NCBI RefSeq assembly: GCF_029168945.1
Contig: NW_026870037.1
Span: 2,914,001-2,978,000, forward strand
Source: Cannabis sativa
Taxonomy: Eukaryota > Streptophyta > Magnoliopsida > Rosales > Cannabaceae
Length of the DNA stretch: 64,000 nt
Reading direction: 5' to 3'
The position numbers were made by a program, and so were the translations under genes. Each line of letters opens with the position of its first letter. Position 1 is the first letter of the stretch. Below, in pieces: positions 34,270 to 46,600 of the stretch. The notes below the pieces were generated by a model. The model had not been told where the DNA came from. It worked only from the letters and a program-made list of their open reading frames with translations, and did not search any database.

Positions 34270-35201
34270 AGCTTTTCAAAAATATACGTAAAATGTAAAT
34301 AATCTCGAAATTCTGTTTTTTCTTATTTTCCTGCGTTTGAAAAGTAACTTTTGAATTACTTAAAGCATCTCCAATGATAGTATTCTTTAAAGGTGTTAAA
34401 TATCTTCACATCATTCAAAGATATAATATTTTATTTTATCTTTCTTCCATATCATTTTTAGTTACAGAACACATTTATTTTCCAAAAAAAAAAAAAATTA
34501 AAAGTAAAAAATTTACTTTCATTTTGTAATAAAAAAATTAAAAAACAAAAGTATTACCCAGCACCATAACTTAATATAAAAAAAAATTAAACAAAACCTA
34601 TATAAATATCTTTTTAAATTACAGTATACATGCACTAAAACTTTACTACACATGTATAAAAACTCATTTTTTTTAAAATGATAGTTCGATAGAGGAAAGG
34701 GAGGGGGAGAGCATCCTCAGAGTAAAGCAAATAGAAGTTTATACAATTGGGTGGCAATAGTAAATGGGTATCATTATTAGATTTTATATATTTTAAGATT
34801 AATTTGATTGAGCTATCCTTTTATGAGGGAAAGTACTATATTCCAACACCAAACATTACTGAATACTTGTAATATATATATTCCAATTCAATATAAGTTA
34901 TTCTAAAACACACTTACATGTGAAAAAAGTGGTGAAAGCTCAAGTATCATCCACATATGAATAAACTAAACTAATGTTAAACAGAATCATCAAGCACTGC
35001 CTGCTAACCTTAATTATTTCTAGATTGTCATCGCTCAATGTTTGTTAAGTGCCTGCATAACTGTGACTTATCTCAGTACAAAATAAAATTCAAATTCTAC
35101 TTATAATACATACAAAGAACAGAGAAATGATGAAAGAAAAGTTTTTAGGGTGGACATAGAAGCAAACTCTACTTATGAAATCATATTGCTTACCAAACAA
35201 A
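34270..35201. other. 3' flank of STR12 and AT-rich spacer
   Basis: No coding pattern. Sequence from about 34990 to 35201 is likely STR12 3'UTR and downstream region. Simple A- and T-runs near 34490. Confidence 0.5.
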
Positions 35202-38200
35202 TCAATAGGTAGGAATTGTTTGATCGGCTTTCAGAGCATATGCATGAATTCCTCCTGACACATTGAATAATCTCCTAAAACCCTGTGTATTGAGCAATAG
35301 ATTAGAGGACAAAATCTTCGATTAAGTCTAATTAAATATAAGTTTAGTTTAGGATCCCAATTAAGAAATTTTAGCTTGTAAATAACAACTGAACTAGTAA
35401 GATAGCACTCGAAATTCATAAGGATTCTACCTGTGTCTGCAGCCACTTGGAAACCTGTAATGACCGCATTCCATGATGACACTGCATTTTCAAACAAGAT
35501 TCTCAATTACCCTTGCTTTAAAGAGAAGGGAGCAAAACTAGATTACAATATTTATCTTATGAATGAAACTAACCAATAGTCCATAGATTGCATAGGAACA
35601 TGTACAAAATACAAAGTTTGGCACCCAATCAATATAGCAAATTAACTAGTTCTGAATGGTTTCGGTAATGTTGAAAAGGCTATAGAAAAGGAAAAAAAAA
35701 ACAAAATTAATAGCAAATATACACTGGTTCTAGACGTCCTTGGTGTGATTACATTTTTAACAGAAAATCTCCAGTAACAGCAAATAAATAAGTGCTCTTT
35801 AAAAACCATGTCACAAAATATGCAGGTAATATTTTAACCAGTATAAATATGGTAATGGTATCAGAAAATGTTGGGAAAGTACATATATAGCTAGAATTCA
35901 TAGCTTCTCTTCTTAATATCCAAATATAATTTATGATAAGTAACTAAAATACAGATGGAAACTGAATAGAAAACAGAGACTTATCCATCTTCAGAAAGCA
36001 TATTAGATATATTTATCTTCTTACCTTACTACATCTTTTTCCTTTATCACATTTTTATTTCTCTTGGTACTCAATAATTTTTCGCATAAGAAAATCACAT
36101 TTTGATTAGTATCTAACATGATATTTCCGGCTGTCAGCAGGCATCCAATTGAAAAATAGGAATAAAAAGGAGAAGAGGAATAGAAATAGAAATAGAATCG
36201 AATAAAATGTAAAATGCATAAAAAACTTTTCTGATTGTGCATTGAAATGGTCTTTTCTTCTATTTCAAAAAGAAATAGCCATTTCACCAAAATGGTGGAA
36301 AAGTCATTCCAAATGGAATGACATTTTACTACTTTAAAATGCAACCAAACAAAAAAAAAGAATGAAAATTGATTCATTTCCATTCCTTTTCATTCCATTA
36401 CCTCCAACCAAACGCAACCTTAGTTATTATCCCAAAACCTTTTTAAGACATTTTTGCCACCACTAAATCAAAGTTCTTGCTACATAATCAGTGGAAGCAA
36501 GATGTTATCTAGTTAACATTCACAAGATTAATCTTTTAGAAGAAAAAAATACTGGCATTTTTAATACGTATCCAAGCAGAAGCTTATTACAAAGATTGTG
36601 AATAAAAATGAAAACAATTATAGAGTGAAAAGGAATTAATCTATTTACCATGGATTTGCCACCAGCTCCTCACTTTTTAGTAAGAAAATTGCTTAAAGCA
36701 TTTTGCTCAACATCTAGGGTAGGGTATGTTTGGTTAGGAAATATAGGAATCAGCATAGGAATGGAATAAAATTTAATGAGTAAAAAAAATTGTGCATTAG
36801 AATGTTCATTCCATTTGTTTTTGAGTGGAGTAGCCATTCTACCGAAATGGTGGAAAAGCCATTCTATTGGAATGTCATTCTTCGCATGGGACACATCAAT
36901 AAATCTCGCAACAAATTGAATATAATATTAATTTGACAAAGCATGGTACACGTCAATCAATCCAGCACTAAGTTGAATACAAAATAAATAGCGCCAAACC
37001 AATTCAAAAAAAAAAAAATCTTTTTGAACATTTTAAAGGCAAGAAGTTGCAACCAAGACTTCTATTACATCAACTTACCAGAACATAGGTATCCTTTTGA
37101 GGATCAAATTTAGCAGTTATCTCAGGTCCCCAGCTTCCAAATTGTTGAAGGGGAAGAACCTGAAAACCTGGCAAAGATGCCTGAGCCCTGCCATATAGAA
37201 GTGACCGAAGCAGTAAAGCAAATGACAAATTTCAAAACAACAAAGAAAAACCCTGAAATATGTGACTGATAAACCACAGAAATTTATTTTAAATTAAATT
37301 ACTATGAAAAAATTCCCAGCCATCAAAAATCCTTAAACGAAAGGTAAGAGCATACACTTCTTCAGGTTCACGAACATCAATCAATTGTGCATCTTCAAGG
37401 AAACTAGGATCTTGCATTTTGAGGTGGAGCTCTTCAGGAGGAATTTCTTGAAGTATTGATTCTTCCCTTCATTAACATTTTGACAAAAGAATAAGTACTG
37501 AAGAAACTGTGAGAAATTGTATTCAAGTAGGATATCCAGTTAGGCATAGGCTTTCAGAGGCATACCTCTCTGAAAGGACTTGCAACAAATGCCATCCAAA
37601 CTGTGTCTTACACCTAACAACCTTGTTCAATGGAGCATTAAAAGCAGCCTCCTCAAATTCAGGTACCTGAGATATTTCACTGTCAGTGTTCTGTGCTCAA
37701 CAAATCCCATTTAACTATCTTAAATATAACTATTGACAGCGACATCTAATGGCAATACATCATCATTTCCTAGTGTTTGTAGAAACCAGGACTTATGAGA
37801 ATATAATTAATGAAAGGGAAAAACACGCAAGGACTGAGCTTTACCAAGTATCAGCCAAAAGACCAATTATAATTTGATTCAGTAGCCTTGCAAAAACAAA
37901 AGGTTTATTCTCAAATTAATGAAATAATATTTTTGAGTTTTCCCTATAAATTTCTATTACCACAAAACCTTGCCCAAGTTTCCCTTATAGCAAGCTTATC
38001 TTGACTCATAAGTACCCTTTCTTACTCACCAAAAACCCTTGAGATTTCTTACATTTTAAAAATAAAGAAAAGCTACCCATTTCAATAAACAAAATCAAAC
38101 AGAAAAACAGATATTAAATAGTGGGTGTGTTTGTCCAAGCGTGTGCATTTCAATAAACATTCACACACAATCTTTTTTTAAAAAAAATAAATAATTAAAT

Positions 38201-40173
38201 ATATAATAAAGCTTTAAGGGCTCGATATTGTTTGGACAAGATAAAATTCTCCCTCCAGATTTTAATATACAAAATAAATTTGGAGGTCACAATGTGCCAT
38301 CTTCTGTCACAATCACTTTGTTGAACTTTTTCCTACTACAAAGCAATTCCCTTCGAAAGTAACAACTTCCTACTAAATGTGTTCATGAATTGGTATCGAG
38401 AAGACAATAAAAAAATAGGTTTAAATTTCAGTATTGCAGTGGAAAGAAGAAATTTTATACTCTTCAAAAGTATCAAATATCAACCTAATAAACAAAGGCA
38501 AATCACATTCAGAGTTCAGACTATTGTTATCCTTTAGCAGTCTATCATATAACCTTCTAAAGTAGGAAAGAAAGCTATGTAGTATACATAGTTTACATGA
38601 GAATGTCACTTATGTTTCATGTAAATTTCACATGCAAAGACCATTTTAATGAGCATACCATTTGACCCTTTCTAACCCACCCAAGCATTCCCCCTTCTTT
38701 CTTTGATGGACATAATGAGAATTCGACAGCAAGATCACTTAGGTCCTCACCTACAAGTAACATATAGCATTATAATAGCATACCCACAAAATAATATATT
38801 CTAGAAATTAAAGCCTCATGAACCAAACAAAAATTTGATGTTTTCAGGCCTATGGACTTGACATCCATTCAATCTCTACTGCACAATATTGGGTAAATAG
38901 CGGCATAAGTACTCAAAGTTTTATGTTTGTAAGCGGCATAAACCCAATGTTTATTTTTGGCGGCATAAGTACCCAATGTTTGTAAAACTGTAATTTTCTT
39001 CCAGTTTCGTCAGTACAGACTCTGTTTTAAATTTAGTAAAAGAACATATAGAAGTAACTGATACTGCATATTTCTATCTAGACCCAATGATCAAGAATTT
39101 AGGCTTTATATGTGTCTCGTTTAAAACAATAACAGAGTCTGTACTGATAAAATTAGAGAAAAATTACAATTTTACAAATATTGGGTACTTATCTTTGCTT
39201 ACAAACATAAAACTTTGGATACTTATGCCGCTATTTAACCGACAATATTTGATTTTGATCTGCTTATATTTTTAATTTTAACTCTCAGTAAACTAACCTC
39301 GTACAACTCTCTGCTGAAGATCCAAAAGAAGATTGAGATCATTTTCTTTAACAAGTAAATGCTGCACCAGTATTTCCCTTTCACTACTCGAGCCACTTTC
39401 AGCACTAAACGAAGCTGAAAAAAAATTAAATTTTAGATTTTCCAATTCACAAGCGATAGTTTAGTGAGCACAAAAACCACTAAGTAAATTTATTTTCTTT
39501 ACAAGCAAATTTTATCATTTACTCATTAGTCAAACAAATACTGTTAGAAATATGCTTATTCCCAACCTCTAGAAGCTTGTAGATTTGTATGGAATTAGCT
39601 TTCAAAATATGATTAACCTTATGAGCAACATTCACTTGTTGCTTGGTGTAAGGTAATAATAGCAACAAGTGAATGTTTTTATAGCTTCTAAGTATTTATC
39701 AACACTTTGATTTTTGGTTTGAATGTTTTCAGAGAGATTAAAGATGAAGAGAATGGTTGTAAACAAAGTCCACGTCGATCAGTGAAAAAATAGAGAAAGA
39801 TGTATACATAATCCTCTGTACTATTCAATATCATATCGATTACACATAATTACAGATGAAGAACAATCAGTAGTGAGGAAAAACAAGAGACCTGTAATAA
39901 AATAAATAAATAAATAATATAAATGACCGACCCACCTGCTGCGGCTCTGAAACATGAACGTGCCGCCATAGCCAAGACGCGGTTGAAGATGAAAGAAGAT
40001 TGGGATGAAGATGAAGAGGGTTTAAGGGTTCTGGGGAATATAGATGGAAATGAAGAGATTTGGCGAAGTTTTGACGGTGAAAAGGAAGTGAAAATTGGAA
40101 GGCGATAGAGTCTGGGTGCGAAGAGAGCTGGAGTCGAGAATGGCGGAAGATGAGAAACCCTTAACATAGACAT
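35202..40173 (-). CDS. STR12: Rhodanese-like/PpiC domain-containing protein 12, chloroplastic
   Basis: Eight exons: 40173-39936, 39414-39298, 38750-38659, 37666-37566, 37466-37356, 37187-37079, 35481-35431, 35282-35202. All junctions are GT-AG, the phases close, and the product is 299 aa. Residues 1-80 are a Ser/Pro/Arg-rich plastid transit peptide (MSMLRVSHLPPFSTPALFAP). A parvulin (PpiC) domain follows: ILVQHLLVKENDLNLLLDLQ, GGMLGWVRKGQM, VPEFEEAAFNAPL, TQFGWHLLQVLSE. A rhodanese domain comes next: AQLIDVREPEE, FGSWGPEI and the active-site loop CHHGMRS with its catalytic Cys. It ends ALKADQTIPTY. It couples a prolyl-isomerase fold to a sulfurtransferase fold; the substrate is unknown. Intron 6 is 1.6 kb and hosts MITEs. 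Upstream is CLT1, same strand, as in Arabidopsis. Confidence 0.95.
36115..36425. repeat. MITE-like copy (ATTCCATTCC type) in STR12 intron 6
   Basis: Right end reads CATTCCATTACCTCCAACCAAACGC. The body has many GGAATAG and CATTCC motifs and the palindromic core AAATGGTGGAAAAG. Related to 36718-36895. Borders approximate. Confidence 0.5.
36718..36895. repeat. Second MITE-like copy (ATTCCATTCC type) in STR12 intron 6
   Basis: Left end GGGTATGTTTGGTTAGGAAA matches the complement of the right end of the copy at 36115-36425. It contains the same AAATGGTGGAAAAG core. Borders approximate. Confidence 0.5.
38891..39240. mobile_element. MULE-like MITE with long inverted ends, in STR12 intron 2
   Basis: 350 bp. 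The left arm GGGTAAATAGCGGCATAAGT is matched by the complement of the right end, GGTTAAATAGCGGCATAAGT. Pairing continues well over 100 bp (including ACAGACTCTGTT), so nearly the whole element folds back. Flanks CACAATATT (38882-38890) and GACAATATT (39241-39249) are 9-bp duplications with one mismatch. Between the left-arm motifs GCGGCATAAGTACC repeats internally. Confidence 0.85.
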
Positions 40174-40306
40174 TATTGAGTCCCTGATTTTTGAAGTTGG
40201 GAAAGCGAGGGAGAAGAAACAGAAGTAGGATATTACCTAACACACACACAAATGTTACAGAAACCGATAATAGGATAATTTTCACAAATATTTCTAGGAT
40301 TTAGAG

Positions 40307-40613
40307 TGCTTTTGGAAAGCTAAAATGTAATTGAATTTGTGTATAATTGGAACTAATTACACAATTTGATATATTCGTCGATCGTATAATTCTGTTATGT
40401 AACTATGTAATTAGAAGTAATTGAAGGGTAATGTAATTACAATGTGTAATTACTAAAAACTTTCTATATTAAACATTAATTTCTTAAAAAAATATTATTT
40501 TCTCGTAATTATTCTACTATTTTGCCAAACAGTTATTAGAAATTCGTATGTAATTACGCACCTCATATTCAAATACACAACGTATTTTAAAATATACGAT
40601 TCTTAAACACACC
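40307..40613. repeat. MITE-like insertion just upstream of STR12
   Basis: TTTAGAG occurs directly on both sides (40300-40306 and 40614-40620). Ends TGCTTTTGG and AACACACC are weakly inverted. The interior has many GTAATTA/TAATTAC motifs. Its near edge is about 130 bp from the STR12 start codon, so it forms part of the promoter. Confidence 0.4.
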
Positions 40614-40823
40614 TTTAGAGAAAATGTAAATTGATATTGATTTATTGTTATTTGTATATTATTTTGTTGTTGTTTTGATGTTTTTTTTTTTTTTTTTTTT
40701 TGTATTTTTATAGAATAGTAAAAGAAAATTGAATCTGAAAGTATAAATATTTTATGAAAAATAGCCTAATTTTTTCAAAATGATATTATAAAATTTTGTA
40801 AATTTATCTTTTGTTACTTATTA

Positions 40824-40866
40824 ACATAGATAAGATTCAAAAAAAAAAAAAAAACATAGATAAGAT
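40824..40866 (+). repeat. Minimal LINE-tail insertion with 13-bp duplication
   Basis: ACATAGATAAGAT at 40824-40836 and again at 40854-40866, with only TC plus about 15 A between them. The TTC-poly-A end matches the 3' end of the LINE at 27640-34256. Confidence 0.8.
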
Positions 40867-40974
40867 AATGTTTGGTAACACTTTTATTTTTAAATTTTTT
40901 AAGAGAAATTACCCCATATCCTATTTTTTTAACTTTTTTTCAATTTTACAGTTTGGGTTTCTAAAGCGGTTGCA

Positions 40975-41061
40975 TTGCAGCGCTAGTTGCAATAGGGGTT
41001 TCTATACGATTTTTTGTTGCAATTTAGGTTGCAGCGCTAGTTGCAATAGGAGTTTCTATAC
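40975..41061. repeat. Direct repeat, 33 bp, spacing 54 bp
   Basis: TTGCAGCGCTAGTTGCAATA and the following GGNGTTTCTATAC occur at 40975-41007 and 41029-41061 with one difference. Origin unknown. The rest of 40621-41401 is AT-rich, apart from a GGGTC-rich stretch near 41280-41400. Confidence 0.85.
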
Positions 41062-41409
41062 AGAATTTCGTAAAAATGCAAAATGCAAAAAAAAAAAAAA
41101 AAAAAAAAAAGCTGTTTTGAAGTGTAAAAATGAAAAAAGTCCCATTTTTTAATCACATGAAAGTAAATGTTTATTTTTAAAATTTCACAAAAATATGTTC
41201 TATAACCACTTTAGTTTTTCAATTTTAAAAATAGAAAATAAAAATTTGTTCTGTAAATTTCATTTGATTTTATTTAAGTTGGGTCTAGGGCCGGGATTTG
41301 GGTCCAGATTCGGGTCCGAGTCAAAGTCCACGCTCGGGTATGGATTTGGGTCCGAGTGCGAGATTTGGGGTGTGGGGTCTGGGTCTCAAGGGCTAAATTG
41401 GGGTCAGAC

Positions 41410-42221
41410 TAGTGTTGTAAATACAATCTGGAATTTTTAACACGGCACGAAATTGGCACAAGTACGATTAAGCACAAAAATATAGGCTTGGGCACGACAC
41501 GATGCAACAAATTGACACGGTACGACATGAAAAATATGTCCTTAAGCACGACATAGCACGAGAAGCACAAAAAACACGAAAAGCATGACATGTAAGTACG
41601 AATAAAGTAGCCCGAAAAGTACAACACGCGACAAGCCCAAAAAACAAGACACAACATATTAAAAAACTTTATAGTTTATTAATAATAATAATAATAATAA
41701 TATATGAATTTATTAATTATAAATAAGTTAAAATAATAATAAAATTTAAATATAATAATGAATATTATAATTCTATAATTAAAACATGAAAAATTAAAAT
41801 TATATATTAATTTATTTATAGGGTGGGATAAAAATTTAAGTATTTATAAGTAAATATTTAAAATTTAATGATGTTAATATTTTATTTTATATCAAAAGTT
41901 ATATGAATATAATTAAAACTTTAAAATATACATATAATTTCGTAATTGTAACAAAAAAATATATGAAAAAGTAAAGCACAAATTTAAGCCCGGATATGAA
42001 AACGAGCTGACCTGTTTAAGAATTACGGGCTGGCATGAGCAAAGCATGACACAAATCTGAACACAACACGAAAATACCAGGCCTATGAGTTGTATCGGGC
42101 CTACCTTTTAAAAATATTCAAACGACAAGACACAATTCATATTTTTCTGTGGCACGACACGACATGACCCGTTTTTTAAAAAAGCACAAATAAATATGGG
42201 TGCACGACACTTACGGCACTA
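41410..42221. mobile_element. hAT-like non-autonomous element with GCACGACACG motif ends
   Basis: 812 bp. Ends TAGTGTTGTAA on the left and the complement TAGTGCCGTAA on the right. It is flanked by GGTCAGAC (41402-41409) and GGTCAGAG (42222-42229), an 8-bp duplication with one mismatch. About 200 bp inside each end are filled with GGCACGA, GCACGACACGA and related motifs; the centre is AT-rich without a gene. Confidence 0.85.
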
Positions 42222-42412
42222 GGTCAGAGTCTAAAATTTTAAAAGTGACTTTTTTAGTTGTTTTCAAAAAATTTCTCAAATAAAAAATTGAAAAGTGAAA
42301 ACAATTTTATAAAATAAGTTTTTGAAAAATATTTTTACTTTTGTAATTAAAATTTTTAAGAAAATAAAAAAACTGATTAAAAAATCTTACTAAACACACT
42401 CATAATTAATAA

Positions 42413-43573
42413 TGTAGTTATCAATGTCTCATTTAGAAGAAAAACGCCTAAGGACATTAATAACTACTTCTGAGTTGCTTACATGTAGCTACTTCTCTGA
42501 TTAGTGAATCCGAGAAAGAATATCTTTCGATTATTTTGTATTACGGTGTGTGCTTAACTCATGAAAGAGTGTGATGGCAAGAAAGAGAGAAAGAAGAAGC
42601 GAATATGTATTTTATTCACTCAAAAAAACATGTCTTTATTTATTTGATCATTTAATAATTAATATCTTATCTTATAACACTCAAAAAAACATATCTTATC
42701 CAATAAAATATTTAATTAAATAATTTTTTATCTTAAATTATTTAAATGATAAATAATCAATACGAATTCTTTTAGCTCATAGGCGTGTGACATTATTATA
42801 ATATTTCAAAATTAATTTCTCAATTTTAAATTTATTATTTATTATCCAATAAATAATAATTAATTAAACTAATGATTATCTTATTTGTATGTGAATTAAA
42901 TAAATATTATTTTTCACTAAAATAATATCTTCTCTCATAATATTATTCATCTAAATAATATTATATTTAACTAATATATAATTTTAACAAATAAAACTAA
43001 ATAATTAAATTCTTTATTTATTTAATTCTCAATTAAACAATAAAATTTAAAATAATAATTTATATAAAAATACTATTTTGCCCTCAAAAATAATATTCTT
43101 ACAAAAGTAATTCTTTCTCCAAATAATCAATCCTCATTGCATAGTGTCATATAGAGGCAATTTAGAACTAAAAGCTTATATTTTCAAGCTCCAATAAACT
43201 CGAAATTACTATTGATCTCATTAATAAAATAATCTGGTATTAATTCTATTATTACTCCACTATAAATATGGAATGCACTATTAGACAATATAAAATTATA
43301 CTTACAGAGTTCTTTCTAGTAATCGATTGATATAATCAATAACAGTAATTTGTCATCCAATTTATTAATTCATAATTAAAACTGGTCAAAATTACTACAA
43401 AAACTACGAAGATCCTAACTCAATTCTATTCGTGTTCCTTTTTAACTGAGAATCCACATTCCACACAAACTTAATTGATGTGATGTGATGTGCGATCTTT
43501 AATTGTTTTAAGATCATGAATGCACATTATTAGGCATTTTACATTATGGAACAATTGAAATACGATTACAACA
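42413..43573 (-). repeat. Degenerate copia LTR (probably solo) between STR12 and CLT1
   Basis: On the minus strand several blocks resemble the LTR at 53238-55148 in the same order: a TTTGACC-AATTATGAA block, CATATTTATAGTGGA...AGAATTAAT, and GAGTTTATTGGAGCTT. TG...CA ends at about 42413 and 43573 are guesses and no duplication is clear. 42230-42412 and 43574-43678 show nothing else. Confidence 0.5.
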
Positions 43574-43678
43574 AAATATTATTTTTCACTACCAAAAAAA
43601 CAAGGCTTTGATTTAGCCATTGTAGGTGTTGGAGTTGGAGCTAAGGGGTGCCAATGAGTCAATGACAGTGATAAGATT

Positions 43679-46600
43679 TTAGTGGTTAGTAGGAGCTGTG
43701 GAGGCATTAGAGGAACTCACTGAAGGTGTCCAAGAATAGATGAGCAAACCCATAACAAGAACAATGGCTCCAGCCACAAAGCCTTTTGGCAGGGATGATG
43801 CCACTCCAAGATATGGAAGTGGCAGTGTAAAGAGATACACAGAAATTGGTACTGCCATGTATGAACACATTGATTAGTATAAAAAAAAATTCCCACAAGA
43901 ACTAAAGCTTTTATTAAAAGAAAATAAAGCCCACGAAAGAAACTAAAATAATCAAGCAGTTCTACAACATTTTATCAAACAATGGAACAAAACTTTGTGA
44001 CAAATGCTCAAACTGAGTCGATCAACTCAATAGTACAGAAAAATTTCCGCAGTATCATAACTATTTATTGCTCATCTGTAGCATCTTATTAAGCTAATCA
44101 CAATAATATCTAATGATTTTAGACTCTTTTAGAAGTTCAAGCCCTTCCTCAGATTCATACATCCCATTCTCAAATCCATTTTGAGCCAAATGTGTGAGTT
44201 GGTAGTCATTGTGGTGTTAAACCTAAGAACTTAGGATCAAATCTCACCTTTTTGGGCCAAACTCAGGTTAGTGTGATGTGGGTTGTGTAAGTTGTAAGAG
44301 AGAGAACATTAAAACAGTTTGAGCATCCTATATAGCTCATATAACATTTTCAAACCCAGACTGAACTTGTGTGGTGAGCAAAGGATTCTCATACCGTTTC
44401 ATCCTTTTCACTTTTTAAACTTGTGTTTCTTTTTCCCTTTCTACATGTAATTCTCTCTCAATGCCCATATATAATTGAGGCTTCTCTTTTATGCGTTCTC
44501 CAACCAAACCAGTAGTTTTGAACTTTTGACCCTCCCATATTCATGTACAAAATATATTGAATTATGTGGATATACTTAAAATTGGCACTGATTTCATAAG
44601 TTGATTAAATGAAGTACCTGAGAATGTTGAGGCGAGACAAGAAACCACCGCAGACGAGATCTTAAGCAGATGCAGCAGAGAAATGTTGAAACCCATGTTA
44701 ACAATAACAAAAAGCAAAGGTAGCAGCGGAGCTCCATCACAGCCTGTAGTTAGTTAATCAATGTAACCACTTCAATTCTTCCAGTTCAAATATAATGTCA
44801 TTAAACGAATTCAAGAAACCTTTTTTACAGTTTAACTTTTCTTTCCAGTTTCTTGCCTGATTATTTCATGCTAATGCTATGTAAACTACTGAACGATAAT
44901 AGAGCTGCTAATGTAAATTAAAATTTGTCAGCTACATGCCATAGTCAACGGTTTCCTAAGTTACTAAATATTAACCCAGAGATATCTATCTATCTATTCC
45001 TGTAAACATAGATTAAACTTGAATGGAATAGTCAAGCACTTTAACTAATGAAGAAATCATAGACCCAGTTACCAGCCATATCTGTTTATTCTCCCCTTTT
45101 TCTGTTCTTTTTATTATTTAAATAATGGAATTTTTCAATAATCATTCGTAAGAGAAGATCAGAAAAAGAATATCATAATAAAACAAAGGTTACCTTTGGA
45201 TAATCCACCAATGTTTAAGAAGCAAGCTGCACCATCTTTTAGATAGTTTGGTAGCTGGGCAAATGGTATGCCCCATAGTTTTGATAAAAAGGGTAAGAGT
45301 ATACATATAAAGAGTGCCTGCAATTGACATGGACACAGACCCATTAGTTTCTAATACTAAGTATAGAAATATAATTTGGAAGAGTAATTTCTTCCAACAA
45401 ACAAAATTATCAAAATTAATTATGATTACTTGATACCTACTTGGAAAGCAGATCCAAAAGAATTTACAACAAATAAATCAACTGTTTTCCCCTGCACCAA
45501 AGAGAAAACTTAGTTTCAATATGTGAAAGAAAGATTTGTTTATTGGTTTTTTTAATAAACTGTCAAAACAATATCTGCTTCTGCTTGACATATACACATA
45601 AAAATAATCACAAATGGCACCTTTAGTCGTTGAGCAGCATCAAGAAAAATTACTTCCTGCAAATTTTCAAAAGGATGTTGTCACATAGGCATACAATGTT
45701 CTTAACAGGAAAAAAATGATTAAGCATTCAGAAATTCTAACCTTTAACACTGTATCAGCTGCTTGGAACAAAAACGAAACTATCATCAAAAGACTCCAAA
45801 AAATACCCGCTTCTTTCAATGAATGTCCAGCACTAGACCCACTGCAAAAATAATTCAGAGCTAAGCACACCAATTATGCACAGTGCTGAGACATAATAAA
45901 AGTTCAGAGGAACTGTAATATGGTTTTTGGTTCAGCTTGATCGACTACAACTTTCTGTTTAATTGATTGAAATAAAACTAGTAAGAAAACCAAATTTGCA
46001 AAAAAATCATGTTAATTGATAGATCAACTGAACTATCAAAACTGTGATGCACAAGAAAGCTTTGTCCTTTTGCATTTTCATAAGAAACACAGGTTGTGAT
46101 TTAATAAGAAATGTTAAGGTATCATCCAAATTGCAACCTAGTAAAACAAATTGGAGTCTAGTTCTAAACAAAAAGACTATCACATATTACATGTGGAATT
46201 TCCACTCACTAAGTAGAGCATTGAAAAGCAAAAAGCATTAAACTCGTTATAATGAAAATCCACATAACCACCCAATACTTGACTCTCCTAAATATTGCCT
46301 GTACATTCTCTTTCACATCGTTGAATACTCTATTGTTTATGGATAAATGTGCTCTCCAATTTAAGATCCGATAAGTTACTTTCCATTATTATTATTGACT
46401 AAAACTACTACAAACTACACTACAAATATAAACTACACTGCATGTTGGTTCAACGCGAATAATATCGCCAAAGAATAAGTAAATCTTGAAGAAAATTGTT
46501 ATTTACAAATATTTCCCTGACAGTTTTGACCCTTCTTCAAACAAATCCCCATCAAAACTCCATAATCTACAGACAATCATATTTACCATCCTATATCAAA

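Noticed and set aside
36640..36681. A mini-exon on the minus strand with GAGGKSM next to splice-like signals, at first taken as the STR12 rhodanese active site with a stop at the catalytic Cys
   Set aside because: The true exon with CHHGMRS is at 35481-35431, fits the phase and the family, and gives a complete 299-aa protein. The other is chance within the intron.
39923..40108. Plus-strand 61-aa frame rich in Lys/Glu
   Set aside because: It is the opposite strand of STR12 exon 1 (transit peptide).
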